Assembly: GCA_902797395.1 (NCBI GenBank)
Contig: CADBSO010000027.1
Span: forward strand, 1-46,553
Source of the DNA: an uncultured Spirochaetales bacterium
GTDB taxonomy: Bacteria; Spirochaetota; Spirochaetia; Sphaerochaetales; Sphaerochaetaceae
Length of the DNA: 46,553 nucleotides
Reading direction: 5' to 3'
Shown here in pieces: positions 17,463 through 26,438 of the stretch; the stretch's first letter is position 1; each line of letters opens with the position of its first letter. The position numbers were made by a program, and so were the translations under genes. The notes beneath the pieces are model-generated. The model was not told the origin of the DNA, searched no databases, and saw only the letters and a list, made by a program, of their open reading frames with translations.

Positions 17463-17563
17463 GATTGGCAGAACTCGGACTATTATAGGCCTCTGAACCC
17501 CGCCAGGGTGGGAACACAGCAACGGTAGGAGGCACTAAATGAGATCCGATGCTTTTGCCAGTC
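17463..17563 (+). ncRNA. ffs: Signal recognition particle RNA (small bacterial type)
   Basis: The ~100-nt RNA folds as one long hairpin: GATTGGCAGAACTCGGA at the 5' side complements TCCGATGCTTTTGCCAGTC at the 3' side. The tip carries the Ffh-binding elements, with CCAGG on one side and AGCAACGG on the other, closed by GTG-GGAA-CAC with a GGAA tetraloop. A run of seven U follows (17564-17570) as terminator. The RNA pairs functionally with Ffh encoded at 37233. Placement just before dnaX and recR is common in bacteria. Confidence 0.93.
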
Positions 17564-17570
17564 TTTTTTT

Positions 17571-19019
17571 ATGGGGTTCATTTCTACAGCAAATCGCAAG
17601 CGTCCTCAGGATTTTAACGAGTTGGAAGGACAGGATTTTGTCGTTACGACGATAAGAAATGCGATAGAGAACAATCGTTTTGCGCATGCATATCTTTTTG
17701 CCGGGCCCAGAGGGGTCGGCAAGACCACTTCGGCCCGTTTGCTTGCGAAGAGTCTCAATTGCAAGCATGGACCGTCGATACATCCGTGCAATAAGTGCGA
17801 ATCTTGCGTGGGGATTACTGCGTCGTCATCTATAGACTGCATCGAGATAGATGGTGCGTCGAATACATCTGTTGAGGATATACGCAGGATTAAAAGCGAC
17901 ATAATGTATCCCCCTTCGTCGCGGTTCAAGATATACATAATAGATGAGGTTCATATGCTTTCGAATAGCGCTTTCAATGCGCTTTTGAAGACAATAGAGG
18001 AACCGCCTGATTATGTGATATTCATTTTCGCTACGACCGAGATACAGAAGGTGCCCCAAACAATCAAATCGCGATGCCAGTTCTTCAGGTTCAAATCAAT
18101 AGGACAGGATCTTGTCAAAGGCAGGATCAGGAGCTTGTGCGATGAATTGGGCATGTCGATCGATGATCAGTCGCTCTCGTATATTGCTCGCGAGAGCGAG
18201 GGCAGCATGCGTGATGCGTATACGATATTCGACCAGCTCTCATCGTTCTGCGGCAAAAGCATCGTTTTCGGAAAGATAGAAAAGGAGTTGCTGCTTACTC
18301 CATACGAAAAAATTGCGGATATCCTTTCCCTTGCAGTCAAAGAGGACGCCAAGGGCATTCTTGAGACGTTCTTTGATCTTCAGAGAAACGGAGTGCAGAA
18401 TGAGCAGTTCGTAAGCGATTTCGCTTTTTTCATCAGATGCCTTCTCCTGCATAAAAGCGGCATATCCGACAGGGATATGACATATTTTTCGCCAGAGGTC
18501 CTTTCGCGCCCGGATTTCGCATCGCTGACCCCTGATAATCTCAATTTGATACTTGATGATCTTCTGAAATTGTACAGGGATATGAGATATAGTATAAACC
18601 CTGGATTCGATTGCGAGCTGTTTTTGGCGAATTTGGCGCGAATCAGGATGCGCTTGTCGAATTTTGAGATTGCAAAAAGGCTGGCGGCATATGAGCGGTC
18701 ATCTTCCGACGGTGATTCGGATTCCGATTCGGGCGAAGCGGCTGCTACGATTGCTCAGCCTGCGCAAGCGCGGCCGGTCGGAACTGTTTCTCCGACAAGA
18801 CCGGAGAGCGCTGCAAAGAGGGCGGCCAGCAGCTCTCGCGCTGCTTCGCGGCATCAAGCTGATGCTCCATCCGTCAAAGCTCCTGCGCCCGAGCGAGCCG
18901 ATTCTGGCAAAGCGGAGGGTTCCGCAACCGATTCCGATATGGTTGGGGATGTCTCAAATTATGATGTTGCCGCTGAGGATGCCTTTTTTGATGTTTTCAA
19001 GGATGATCTGATCAATTGA
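17571..19019 (+). CDS. dnaX: DNA polymerase III subunit gamma/tau
   Basis: DnaX is the clamp-loader ATPase that also organises the replicative polymerase. The 482 residues have RKRPQDFNELEGQDFVV, Walker A GPRGVGKTTSARLL, a four-Cys zinc module (CKHG, PCNKCESC), Walker B IIDEVHML, and the SRC sensor in TIKSRCQFFRF. After residue ~370 comes a Ser/Ala/Pro-rich linker and an acidic C-terminal tail with AEDAFFDVF. That is a short tau region compared with E. coli. The ATG lies directly after the U-run of the SRP RNA, so there is no separate ribosome site. No slippery A-A-A-A-A-A-G heptamer was seen at the position used for gamma synthesis in E. coli. Confidence 0.94.
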   Translation: MGFISTANRKRPQDFNELEGQDFVVTTIRNAIENNRFAHAYLFAGPRGVGKTTSARLLAKSLNCKHGPSIHPCNKCESCVGITASSSIDCIEIDGASNTSVEDIRRIKSDIMYPPSSRFKIYIIDEVHMLSNSAFNALLKTIEEPPDYVIFIFATTEIQKVPQTIKSRCQFFRFKSIGQDLVKGRIRSLCDELGMSIDDQSLSYIARESEGSMRDAYTIFDQLSSFCGKSIVFGKIEKELLLTPYEKIADILSLAVKEDAKGILETFFDLQRNGVQNEQFVSDFAFFIRCLLLHKSGISDRDMTYFSPEVLSRPDFASLTPDNLNLILDDLLKLYRDMRYSINPGFDCELFLANLARIRMRLSNFEIAKRLAAYERSSSDGDSDSDSGEAAATIAQPAQARPVGTVSPTRPESAAKRAASSSRAASRHQADAPSVKAPAPERADSGKAEGSATDSDMVGDVSNYDVAAEDAFFDVFKDDLIN

Positions 19020-19040
19020 TTCGTCTTGTTTTGCTTGCGT

Positions 19041-19634
19041 ATGAATTTGATTGAAAGCCTTTCTTATGAGATTTCCAAGCTTCCTGGACTTGGCTCCAAG
19101 TCGGCCAGGAGAATCGTTACATTCATGCTGAAGTCAAGTGATGAGTATGTGGTTAATTTGTCAAGGATGATGCTTGATTTGAAGTCCAGAATCGTCAGAT
19201 GTTCCGTATGCGGAATGTATTGCGAAAGCGATGTTTGCGCGATTTGCTCGTCTGCCTCCAGAAAGAGGGATAGGATTTGCGTGGTGGAGGAAACCGAGGA
19301 TGTCAATTCGTTCGAGGAAAGCAGGGTCTTTGACGGATTGTACCATGTTTTATGGGGCAGGATATCCCCATACAATGGAATTTATCCGGAGTCCTTGAAT
19401 ATTGATGCGTTGAAGAAGCGCGCCCTTGGCGGTGAGTTGAAGGAGATAATAATCGCTACGAACCCTGACGATGAGGGTGATGTGACTGCAATGTACATCA
19501 AGAAAATCATATCGGAGGTTTGTCCGGATATTGTGTTTTCGAGGCTTTCAAGTGGTTTGCAGAGCGGATCGGACATATCCTTCGCAAGCTCCAGAGCTCT
19601 TTCCAGCGCATTTGAAAACAGGGTGAGGCTTTGA
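19041..19634 (+). CDS. recR: Recombination protein RecR
   Basis: RecR acts with RecF and RecO to load RecA at gaps. The 197-residue protein has the helix-hairpin-helix SKLPGLGSKSARRI, a four-Cys zinc finger (CSVCGMYC...CAIC), and a Toprim domain starting ICVVEETEDV and ending near GGELKEIIIATNPDDEGD. ATG 19041 gives the usual N-terminus; an upstream in-frame start at 19026 is less likely. The YbaB gene that often separates dnaX from recR is missing here. Confidence 0.94.
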   Translation: MNLIESLSYEISKLPGLGSKSARRIVTFMLKSSDEYVVNLSRMMLDLKSRIVRCSVCGMYCESDVCAICSSASRKRDRICVVEETEDVNSFEESRVFDGLYHVLWGRISPYNGIYPESLNIDALKKRALGGELKEIIIATNPDDEGDVTAMYIKKIISEVCPDIVFSRLSSGLQSGSDISFASSRALSSAFENRVRL

Positions 19635-19668
19635 TAGGGTCGTACGCTGCTTTTGCGCTTTTTTTGAT

Positions 19669-20394
19669 ATGAGAACGATATTTTTGCCGGAAACGGACAG
19701 CACGAATGATTATTTGAAGAGGCACGCTTCGAAATGTCTGGAAGGTTCGGATCGCCAGCCGGTTTGCTGTTATGCTTTTTCGCAAACCAAAGGCCGCGGC
19801 CGCAACGGCAGATCATTTGCAAGTGATGATGGCGGCCTTTATATTTCCTTTTTGCGATTCGGAGAGCTTCCTCCTGCGAATGTGACGTTGGTTTCGAGCG
19901 TCAGGGTGTTGAAGATTTTAGAGGATTTCTTTAATATTGATTTGAAGATCAAATGGGTGAATGATATTCTGATCGGCGGAAGGAAGTGCGTTGGGATTCT
20001 TGCGGAATCCGCGCCTGGTTATCATATTATCGGAGTTGGCATAAATGTCTACAACAGGCTGCCGGATGATTTGTCTGAAAAGGCAGCATCGATTTTGCTT
20101 GATGGCAACCCGGCAACTCATCGCCGCCCTGCCGATCACAAGACTCTTCATGAGCTTGCGTCGAGGCTTGCGGACGGATGGGAACAGGATATTGGCGAGG
20201 ATTGGATGAATTTCTATTGCCTTAGGAGCTCTGTGCTGGGGTCCAGTTGCGTTCTTTCTGATGTTTCCGGGGCGAGGATAGCCGAAGGGGTTGTGGTTGG
20301 TTTCGGAGAGGACGGCAGCATAGTTTTTGATGAACACGGAGTTGTTAGGACATACTGTTCCGGCGAATTGCTCTATTCGTTGGCAAAGGTTTGA
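19669..20394 (+). CDS. birA: Biotin--[acetyl-CoA-carboxylase] ligase (no DNA-binding domain)
   Basis: BirA activates biotin with ATP and attaches it to the carrier protein of biotin-dependent carboxylases. The 241-residue protein begins directly with the ligase domain: ETDSTNDYLKR, the ATP-biotin loop QTKGRGRNGRSF, KWVNDILIGGRKCVGIL and GVGINVYN. It ends in a small C-terminal SH3-like barrel. There is no N-terminal helix-turn-helix, so it cannot repress biotin genes in the E. coli way. Confidence 0.93.
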   Translation: MRTIFLPETDSTNDYLKRHASKCLEGSDRQPVCCYAFSQTKGRGRNGRSFASDDGGLYISFLRFGELPPANVTLVSSVRVLKILEDFFNIDLKIKWVNDILIGGRKCVGILAESAPGYHIIGVGINVYNRLPDDLSEKAASILLDGNPATHRRPADHKTLHELASRLADGWEQDIGEDWMNFYCLRSSVLGSSCVLSDVSGARIAEGVVVGFGEDGSIVFDEHGVVRTYCSGELLYSLAKV

Positions 20395-20434
20395 TTGCCG
20401 CCGTTTTTCGGACGTTTGATCGGAGGTGTGGTTT

Positions 20435-21640
20435 ATGGGTAAGGGTTTTGTGGTGATGCGCTTTGTCGCATCTGTGATGGCGTTTGCTCTTGTGTTTTCG
20501 TGCGGTACGCAGCAAGCATCGAATGCTGCCGCCGGCAGCGAATCGCCGGCAGGATTTGTTTCGGCGGCCAAATCGGTTCCGCTTCCGGCTGCTTCGAAGG
20601 GCATGAAGGGGATGATTTCCTCTCTTGACACCGCCGGAAACGCCATATTGAATATTCCTGTTTCCGATCTTTTGTCGGGAGGTTTTGAGCTTGGCGATGG
20701 AGTTGCCATTGATTTTTCAAATGGATTCAAATTGAAGGATGTGCCGTATTATAACGGTTATTACGGCAAAAACGGCGACCCTCTTCTTCGAGCTCTTCCA
20801 GGCCATAAGTTCGCAGCGGTTTGCATTACGAATGGAAGTCTAAGTGAAGCAGGGGGTCTGAAAGTCGGAGATACTTGCGTAATACGTCTTTCCTCAAAAG
20901 GGAAGTATCATAGAGAGCAGTCCATAAATACGCTTGCCTATTCCGATAAGAGGATTGATTATGAGAGTGATGCCGCTTTTGCGAATTTCAGGAACGTGAA
21001 GGCGGGTGGAATCGGAAAATCCCGATTGTATCGCAGCGCCAGCCCCATCGACAACAGCCGCTCAAGGGCGATATATGCTGATCAGGTCATGCAGGGCGCG
21101 AGGGTTTCATTTGTTTTGAATCTCCAAGATACCAGGTCGGAAGTGAACAAGTATTCGGAAAGCGATGATTTCAGAAGTTCATATTATATGAGGCTGTTTG
21201 ATACAGGCAGGGTGATATTGGCTCCTCTGCCCTCGGATTACGCTTCCGCGGAATTCAAATCCAAGCTTGCTGCCGGGTTGCGCGCTCTTGCGGATTCGAA
21301 TGCAAAGCCGCCATTGCTTGTCCATTGCATTGACGGCAGGGACAGAACGGGGTTCGTCATAGCGCTGTTTGCGGCGCTGATGGGTGCGAGTTATGATGAG
21401 ATAGCGGATGACTATATGGTTTCGTATGCTAATTATCATGGCATAACGAAGGAGAAGGATGCTCAAAGGTATTCGACAATAGCCGCTAATAATATAGATG
21501 TGATGCTCAAGCTTATTGCTGGCGTGAGTGATGTGAGGATGATTTCCGGAGATGATATGAGAAACGGTGCGATGCGTTATCTCAAGGGCCTCGGCCTTAA
21601 TGACGATCAGATTCGGAAGCTTGTTGCTTTGTTGGGATAG
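20435..21640 (+). CDS. Tyrosine-phosphatase lipoprotein
   Basis: A signal peptide with a lipobox-like end (FALVFSC) predicts a lipid-anchored protein in the cell envelope. The C-terminal half contains HCIDGRDRTG, a CX5R active site of the dual-specificity/tyrosine phosphatase type, preceded by RLYRSASPIDNSRSRAIYAD. Such proteins can act on phosphoproteins or inositol phosphates. The N-terminal ~130 mature residues (with GNAILNIP and LGDGVAIDF) look like the beta-barrel domain of SAM hydrolase-like proteins, though this is tentative. The total is 401 residues. ATG 20435 has GGAGGT seven bases upstream, which decides against GTG 20426. Confidence 0.78.
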   Translation: MGKGFVVMRFVASVMAFALVFSCGTQQASNAAAGSESPAGFVSAAKSVPLPAASKGMKGMISSLDTAGNAILNIPVSDLLSGGFELGDGVAIDFSNGFKLKDVPYYNGYYGKNGDPLLRALPGHKFAAVCITNGSLSEAGGLKVGDTCVIRLSSKGKYHREQSINTLAYSDKRIDYESDAAFANFRNVKAGGIGKSRLYRSASPIDNSRSRAIYADQVMQGARVSFVLNLQDTRSEVNKYSESDDFRSSYYMRLFDTGRVILAPLPSDYASAEFKSKLAAGLRALADSNAKPPLLVHCIDGRDRTGFVIALFAALMGASYDEIADDYMVSYANYHGITKEKDAQRYSTIAANNIDVMLKLIAGVSDVRMISGDDMRNGAMRYLKGLGLNDDQIRKLVALLG

Positions 21641-21653
21641 GAGGCTGCGGCAA

Positions 21654-23042
21654 ATGGATTTTTCAGGATTCGAATCTGTTTTCTCCTGGAGATATGCTTC
21701 CAAGGAGATGAGGAGCATATGGTCTGAGGAACATAAGAGGCATCTGCTTCGAAAGGTATGGGTCGCTCTCGCTCGGGCGCAGAACGGTTTTGGCCTTGTG
21801 AGCGATGAGGAGCTTGCGGACATATGCTCGCACGAGGGTGATGTTGATATCGAGCGGAGCCTTGAAATAGAGAAGGAAACGCATCATGATCTTATGGCGG
21901 AGATAAAGGCTTTCAGCGAGCAATGCCCGATCGGAGGCGGCAAGATACATCTTGGGGCTACAAGCACCGACATATTGGATAATGCTGAGGCTATAAGGAT
22001 AAGGGAGTCGTTTGCCTTGGTGATCGCTCGCGTCAGAAGCATTCTTTCTGTTTTGAGCGGATTCATAAGAAAAAATTCCTCTGTGTCCACGATGGCATGG
22101 ACTCATTTGCAGAGCGCTGAATGCACTACGGTCGGATACAGGTTCGCATTGTATGCCGAGGAGTTTCTGAGGGTTCATAGCGAGCTGGATGGCTTCAAGG
22201 TTTTGGGAAAGGGGCTAAAGGGCGCTTGCGGGAACGCATCCAGCTATGAGATACTGCTTGGCGTGGATGGTGCGGAGGATCTGGAGCGAAAAGTTCTTGA
22301 GAACCTTGGAATCGAAGCGTTTGAGGTTACGACTCAGGTATATCCCAGAAGCCAGGATTACCGCATATTGTCGCTTCTGTCGGAAATAGCGCTTGCCTGC
22401 GCGAAAATTGCAATCGACATGCGGATGCTTCAGAGCTCCGGAATAGGCGGTGAGGTCAGAGAGGCTTTTTCCAAAAATCAGGTCGGATCGTCGGCAATGC
22501 CTTTCAAGAGGAATCCGATAAGCATGGAGAAGGTTTCGTCCCTGTGCAGGATGGTTCAGTCTTTTGCGCAGGTGGCGTGGGAGAACGGCGCAAACAGCAT
22601 TTTGGAGCGCACGTTGGACGATAGCGCCAACAGGCGGATCATAATCAGCGGCGGGTTCTTGTGCATCGATGAGATTCTGATTACGGTGGAAAAGACATTT
22701 TCCACTTTGGAGCTTGATCCGGTAGCGATTAAAAACAATCTGGACAAGTTCGGCGTGTATTCGGGAACTGAAGTTCTTATAATGGAGGCTTGCAAGAAAG
22801 GCGCTGATAGGCAGGTTATGCATGAGGAGATCCGAAAGGAGAGCATGAGGTCATATGAAAACCTGCGCGCAACCGGAAGAAACAACCTTGCTGAGCTGTT
22901 GTCGGACAATGAGTATGTTTTGAAATATCTTGATAAAACTACTATAATAAAACATATTGACGCGTATTCATCCTTGAGATTTTCCGAGAGAAGGGCATTG
23001 AGGATTTGCGACATGATCGGGAAGGTTTTGGATGGCGCTTGA
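21654..23042 (+). CDS. purB: Adenylosuccinate lyase
   Basis: PurB catalyses two fumarate-releasing steps in purine synthesis (SAICAR to AICAR, adenylosuccinate to AMP). The 462-residue protein has HDLMAEIKAF, the catalytic-base region HLGATSTDILDNA, and the signature GSSAMPFKRNPISMEKV with the mobile-loop Ser. ATG 21654 follows GGAGGC; the longer frame back to 21567 lies inside the phosphatase gene. It is the first of three closely spaced genes with the NtrC-type regulator and the amidohydrolase. Confidence 0.93.
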   Translation: MDFSGFESVFSWRYASKEMRSIWSEEHKRHLLRKVWVALARAQNGFGLVSDEELADICSHEGDVDIERSLEIEKETHHDLMAEIKAFSEQCPIGGGKIHLGATSTDILDNAEAIRIRESFALVIARVRSILSVLSGFIRKNSSVSTMAWTHLQSAECTTVGYRFALYAEEFLRVHSELDGFKVLGKGLKGACGNASSYEILLGVDGAEDLERKVLENLGIEAFEVTTQVYPRSQDYRILSLLSEIALACAKIAIDMRMLQSSGIGGEVREAFSKNQVGSSAMPFKRNPISMEKVSSLCRMVQSFAQVAWENGANSILERTLDDSANRRIIISGGFLCIDEILITVEKTFSTLELDPVAIKNNLDKFGVYSGTEVLIMEACKKGADRQVMHEEIRKESMRSYENLRATGRNNLAELLSDNEYVLKYLDKTTIIKHIDAYSSLRFSERRALRICDMIGKVLDGA

Positions 23043-23061
23043 TTTGCTGAAGGGTGCGTAA

Positions 23062-24762
23062 GTGAAAGTTTTGGTTGTAGACGATGAAGTCAATTTGAGG
23101 AACACCGTAGTAAAGTTTCTTGAGATAGAGGGTCATGTTGCCATTGGCGCATGCGATGGTCTGGACGGATTGGAGAAGGTCAAGAACGATAATTTCGATA
23201 TCATAATGACTGATCTCAAGATGCCGAGAATGACTGGCCTGCAGTTTCTTGAGAAGCTTAAGGAAATGGGCGTTAGGACTCCTACCATAATGATGAGCGC
23301 ATTCGGAGAGACCAAGGATGCCGTCAATGCGATGAAGCTCGGCGCGAAGGATTACATCGTAAAGCCTCTTGCGCTGGATGAGGTTCTTTTGAGAATCAAG
23401 AACGTCCATGCTATGTTTTGCCTCGAGAACTCCATTAATGCGATCAAGAAGGTACAGGATGATGGCTTCGTCGGCGAGAGCGTTGCGATAAAGAACATCA
23501 AGGCTACTGTCAGCAAGATTTCCAATGTTTCATCAAATGTTCTCATAACCGGTGAGAGCGGAACCGGAAAGGAAGTGCTGGCAAGGTATATCCATAACAA
23601 CAGCCCTATGGCGAATGGTCCTTTTATGGCGATAAACATAGCCGGCGTTCCTGATAACCTGATAGAAAGCGAGTTGTTCGGCTACGAGAAGGGCGCTTTC
23701 ACTGGCGCTACCTCAAGGAAGCTGGGCCTTTTCGAGATGGCTCAGGGCGGTACGGTGTTTCTTGATGAGATAGGCGATGCTACTCCCTCGCTTCAGGTCA
23801 AGCTTTTGAGGGTGCTTCAGGAAAAGAAGATAATGCGCCTTGCGGGAACTGCGGAAATACCTATAAACGTTCGCTTCATATCGGCTACGAACAGGAACAT
23901 CGAGAATGATGTCAAGGAAAAGAGATTCAGAGAGGATTTGTATTTCAGGCTGAATGTGATAAAGATAAATCTTCCTCCGCTCAATCAGCGGACGGGTGAT
24001 ATTCCGCTTTTGGCGAAATACATGATACAGAAGCTCAACAAGAAGATGAGCAAGTCCGTGAAGGATCTTCATCCGATGGCTTTGAAAAAGCTTGAGGAAC
24101 ATAGGTTTTCAGGAAATGTCAGGGAATTGGAGAATCTCATAGAGCGCGCGATGATCTTTTGTACGGATGAGGAATATATACTTCCGGAGATGATTTCGTT
24201 CTCTGCAATAGCAGGCCCTGGCGCAGGTGCGGCCGGCGGAATGTATGGCAATATGCCGCAGGGCGGATATCCTCCGCAGGGAGGATATGGGATGCCGCAG
24301 GGCGGATATCCGCCGCAGGGCGGATATGGGATGCCACAGGGCGGATACCCACCGCAGGGATACGGCGCTGCTCAGGGCTGGCAGAATGGAATGCCCGCAG
24401 GCGCGCCGGGAGGATACAATGCCGGGTATGGCGCCAATTACGGCGGTTATCCGAATCAGGGCTATCCTGGAATGCAAGGTGGCTATAATCCGTCGCATCC
24501 GGGGCAGCCTGCTGGAATGAATATGAATGGGATGCCAGGAGGCGTTGGAATGGCCGGCGGCATGCCGGCTGGCGCCGGAGTGCCGGGAGGCTCGCGTCCG
24601 CAATCGAATGCGGATAGCGGCTCGCTTCTTCTTAAGGATGCTGAAATCGAGAATATCAAGAAAGCGTTGCTTAAGCATGAGGGCAATAGGTCTAAAGCGG
24701 CGGAAGAGCTTGGAATCTCCAGAAGGACGCTTTTGAATAAGATAGAAGAATACGGTCTATGA
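23062..24762 (+). CDS. NtrC-family sigma54-dependent response regulator with PG/Q/Y-rich linker
   Basis: The receiver domain (~1-120) has VVDDE, the phospho-acceptor Asp in [13 protein letters not shown], and KPLALDE. The AAA+ domain (~143-375) has [15 protein letters not shown], the sigma54-contact loop GAFTGA, and [11 protein letters not shown]. The last ~45 residues form a Fis-type helix-turn-helix ([21 protein letters not shown]). Between them, residues ~385-515 are a low-complexity linker of Gly, Pro, Gln, Tyr, Met and Asn. In ordinary NtrC proteins this linker is short. The start is GTG at 23062. No partner histidine kinase is in the window, and its target genes are unknown. The stop overlaps the next gene as ATGA. 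Confidence 0.93.
   Translation: MKVLVVDDEVNLRNTVVKFLEIEGHVAIGACDGLDGLEKVKNDNFDIIMTDLKMPRMTGLQFLEKLKEMGVRTPTIMMSAFGETKDAVNAMKLGAKDYIVKPLALDEVLLRIKNVHAMFCLENSINAIKKVQDDGFVGESVAIKNIKATVSKISNVSSNVLITGESGTGKEVLARYIHNNSPMANGPFMAINIAGVPDNLIESELFGYEKGAFTGATSRKLGLFEMAQGGTVFLDEIGDATPSLQVKLLRVLQEKKIMRLAGTAEIPINVRFISATNRNIENDVKEKRFREDLYFRLNVIKINLPPLNQRTGDIPLLAKYMIQKLNKKMSKSVKDLHPMALKKLEEHRFSGNVRELENLIERAMIFCTDEEYILPEMISFSAIAGPGAGAAGGMYGNMPQGGYPPQGGYGMPQGGYPPQGGYGMPQGGYPPQGYGAAQGWQNGMPAGAPGGYNAGYGANYGGYPNQGYPGMQGGYNPSHPGQPAGMNMNGMPGGVGMAGGMPAGAGVPGGSRPQSNADSGSLLLKDAEIENIKKALLKHEGNRSKAAEELGISRRTLLNKIEEYGL
24253..24366 (+). repeat. 39-bp tandem repeat inside the NtrC-type linker
   Basis: Three in-frame units begin at ATG 24253, 24292 and 24331. 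The first two are complete and the third is partial. Each encodes [13 protein letters not shown]. The units differ by synonymous changes such as CCTCCG/CCGCCG/CCACCG, so they are not very recent copies. The number of units could vary by replication slippage without breaking the frame. Confidence 0.85.
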
Positions 24763-26309
24763 TATGCGTATTCAATGCAAAGCTGATAGACAATGTCTCA
24801 CCAGCTTCGTATTTGGCGTGTTTGCTTTTGAAAAAAAGCGACCGCAGGTCTTGCTGTGATGGTGAAACCGATGTTTTTTCGAATCATGGCGAGTATGATG
24901 TTTTGAAGATAGTCAGACAGGATCACTTGTTTTCTTCAGAGGAGGCCTTGAAGGCTTGTTCTGATGTTCTGATTGATGACGGCATTGTTCCCGTTATGTC
25001 GGATTTTCGTGGGGATTATGTTTTTCCGTCATTCATAGACTTCCATTGTCACAGCGAATTTTTATACCTTAAGGAACCCGGATCCGAAATCAGGAGAGAT
25101 GACCTCATCAGTGATGAGATTGTCGGAAATTGCGGGGTGTCGGTGTATCCTGTGGCAGGGGACGATTCCCGCAGGCGTGATTTAAAGGAAAATGTGCTAA
25201 GCATACTTGGTGACTGGCCTGAGAATTTGCCCCAATGGAATAGTTTTCGACAGTTTAAGGATATTGCGGATTCCTTGCATATCAGCAACAACTTGATGTT
25301 TCTTCAAGGTCATTCCGCTCTTAGGATCGCCGCAATGGAAGGCAATCCCAATAGAAAGGCGGATAGCAGGGAAATAGCCAGGATGCGGAAAATGCTCGAT
25401 GACTCTCTCTCGGAAGGCGCCATAGGTTTTTCAACCGGATTGTATTATGCCCCTTGCGTATTTGCCGATGACAAGGAGATTCTTGCGCTTCTGGAGGTTG
25501 TTCGCGAGCATGACGCTCTTTTTGCCATTCATAGGCGCGAGGAGGGCAACGATGGATTGAATGCGACTGCTGAAGCCATTTCCTATGCGGGGAAGGCCAA
25601 GGTGCGTCTGCAGATTTCGCACCTTAAAGCCATAGGCGATTCGAATCAGAATCAGATCGGAGGCATTCTTGATATGATCGAGAAAGCCCACTCCGACGGG
25701 ATTGACATCGCTTTTGATCAATATCCGTATGAGTATGGCAGCACAAGCTTGGCCTCTCTTCTCCCCCCTAGGGTTTTGCAGGATGGAGAACAGACGTATA
25801 AGCGCAGGCTTATTGAGGATCGCGCATATAGGGAAGAGGCAAAGCGCCTCATGATGAATCCGTCAGGATTTGAAAGCATAGCCCAGTTGGTCAGTCATGA
25901 TAAGATATTCATACAGTATTCCGATTCTTTTGATGATCTGATTGGAAAGAGCATTGAGCAGATAGCTTCGATGTGGAATGTTGAGACTTTGGATGTGATA
26001 CTGGATATTGTTGCTCGCGAAACCGGAATATGCACTATGCGAGATGTGACTCAGAGCGAAGAGAATCTGATAAGGATAATGTCTCATCCGCTTTCTATTT
26101 TCGGTACGGATGCGCTTTTTGCGGGAAAATTGTGGCATGATCGCAGCCGCAATGCCTCAAGACATATGCTGAGGAGATATTCGGATGCGGTGGGCATTGA
26201 GAATCTGGTGAGGAGATCCACTTCGCAGAGCGCGGATCGTCTTGGATTGAAAGATCGCAGAATAGTGAAGGAAGGCGTGAAAGTCCGTTTGGTCAGGTTC
26301 GGACTCTAA
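24759..26309 (+). CDS. D-aminoacylase / N-acyl-D-amino-acid deacylase-like amidohydrolase
   Basis: This 516-residue metal-dependent amidohydrolase likely removes N-acyl groups from D-amino acids, or is a relative acting on D-peptides. It has the metal-binding [18 protein letters not shown] with the bridging Cys typical of D-aminoacylases, and [19 protein letters not shown]. It also has the His in [28 protein letters not shown], and the late Asp in FGTDAL. No signal peptide is evident. Family members are usually ~480 residues; the N-terminal ~80 residues include an insert ([14 protein letters not shown]). It is coupled to the NtrC-type gene by a four-base overlap. Confidence 0.85.
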   Translation: MICVFNAKLIDNVSPASYLACLLLKKSDRRSCCDGETDVFSNHGEYDVLKIVRQDHLFSSEEALKACSDVLIDDGIVPVMSDFRGDYVFPSFIDFHCHSEFLYLKEPGSEIRRDDLISDEIVGNCGVSVYPVAGDDSRRRDLKENVLSILGDWPENLPQWNSFRQFKDIADSLHISNNLMFLQGHSALRIAAMEGNPNRKADSREIARMRKMLDDSLSEGAIGFSTGLYYAPCVFADDKEILALLEVVREHDALFAIHRREEGNDGLNATAEAISYAGKAKVRLQISHLKAIGDSNQNQIGGILDMIEKAHSDGIDIAFDQYPYEYGSTSLASLLPPRVLQDGEQTYKRRLIEDRAYREEAKRLMMNPSGFESIAQLVSHDKIFIQYSDSFDDLIGKSIEQIASMWNVETLDVILDIVARETGICTMRDVTQSEENLIRIMSHPLSIFGTDALFAGKLWHDRSRNASRHMLRRYSDAVGIENLVRRSTSQSADRLGLKDRRIVKEGVKVRLVRFGL

Positions 26310-26438
26310 GGTTTAAAAGGGTCCTCAGGATGATTCGCTAATCAGGTTGATTTCTGAAAAGGATTTTGGTGACAAAAAGCCATTTCGAAAGCATATTTAT
26401 AGCGAAGACCGTTGATTTGGTCTGACAGGAGTTTTATT

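Noticed and set aside
18660-18700. Programmed frameshift site in dnaX producing gamma
   Set aside because: There is only an A5 run here and no slippery heptamer with a following hairpin in the right frame.
24253-24366. Regularly repeated 39-bp units as a possible CRISPR array
   Set aside because: The units are contiguous without spacers, are in frame, and encode a linker repeat inside a clear protein.
24109-24678. 189-residue minus-strand frame opposite the NtrC-type gene
   Set aside because: It is the complement of the low-complexity linker and shows the repetitive Arg/Ile/Ala composition expected of a shadow frame.
26310-26438. SOS (LexA) operator upstream of recA
   Set aside because: No convincing dyad of the known LexA box types could be found in the 130-bp gap, so none is claimed.
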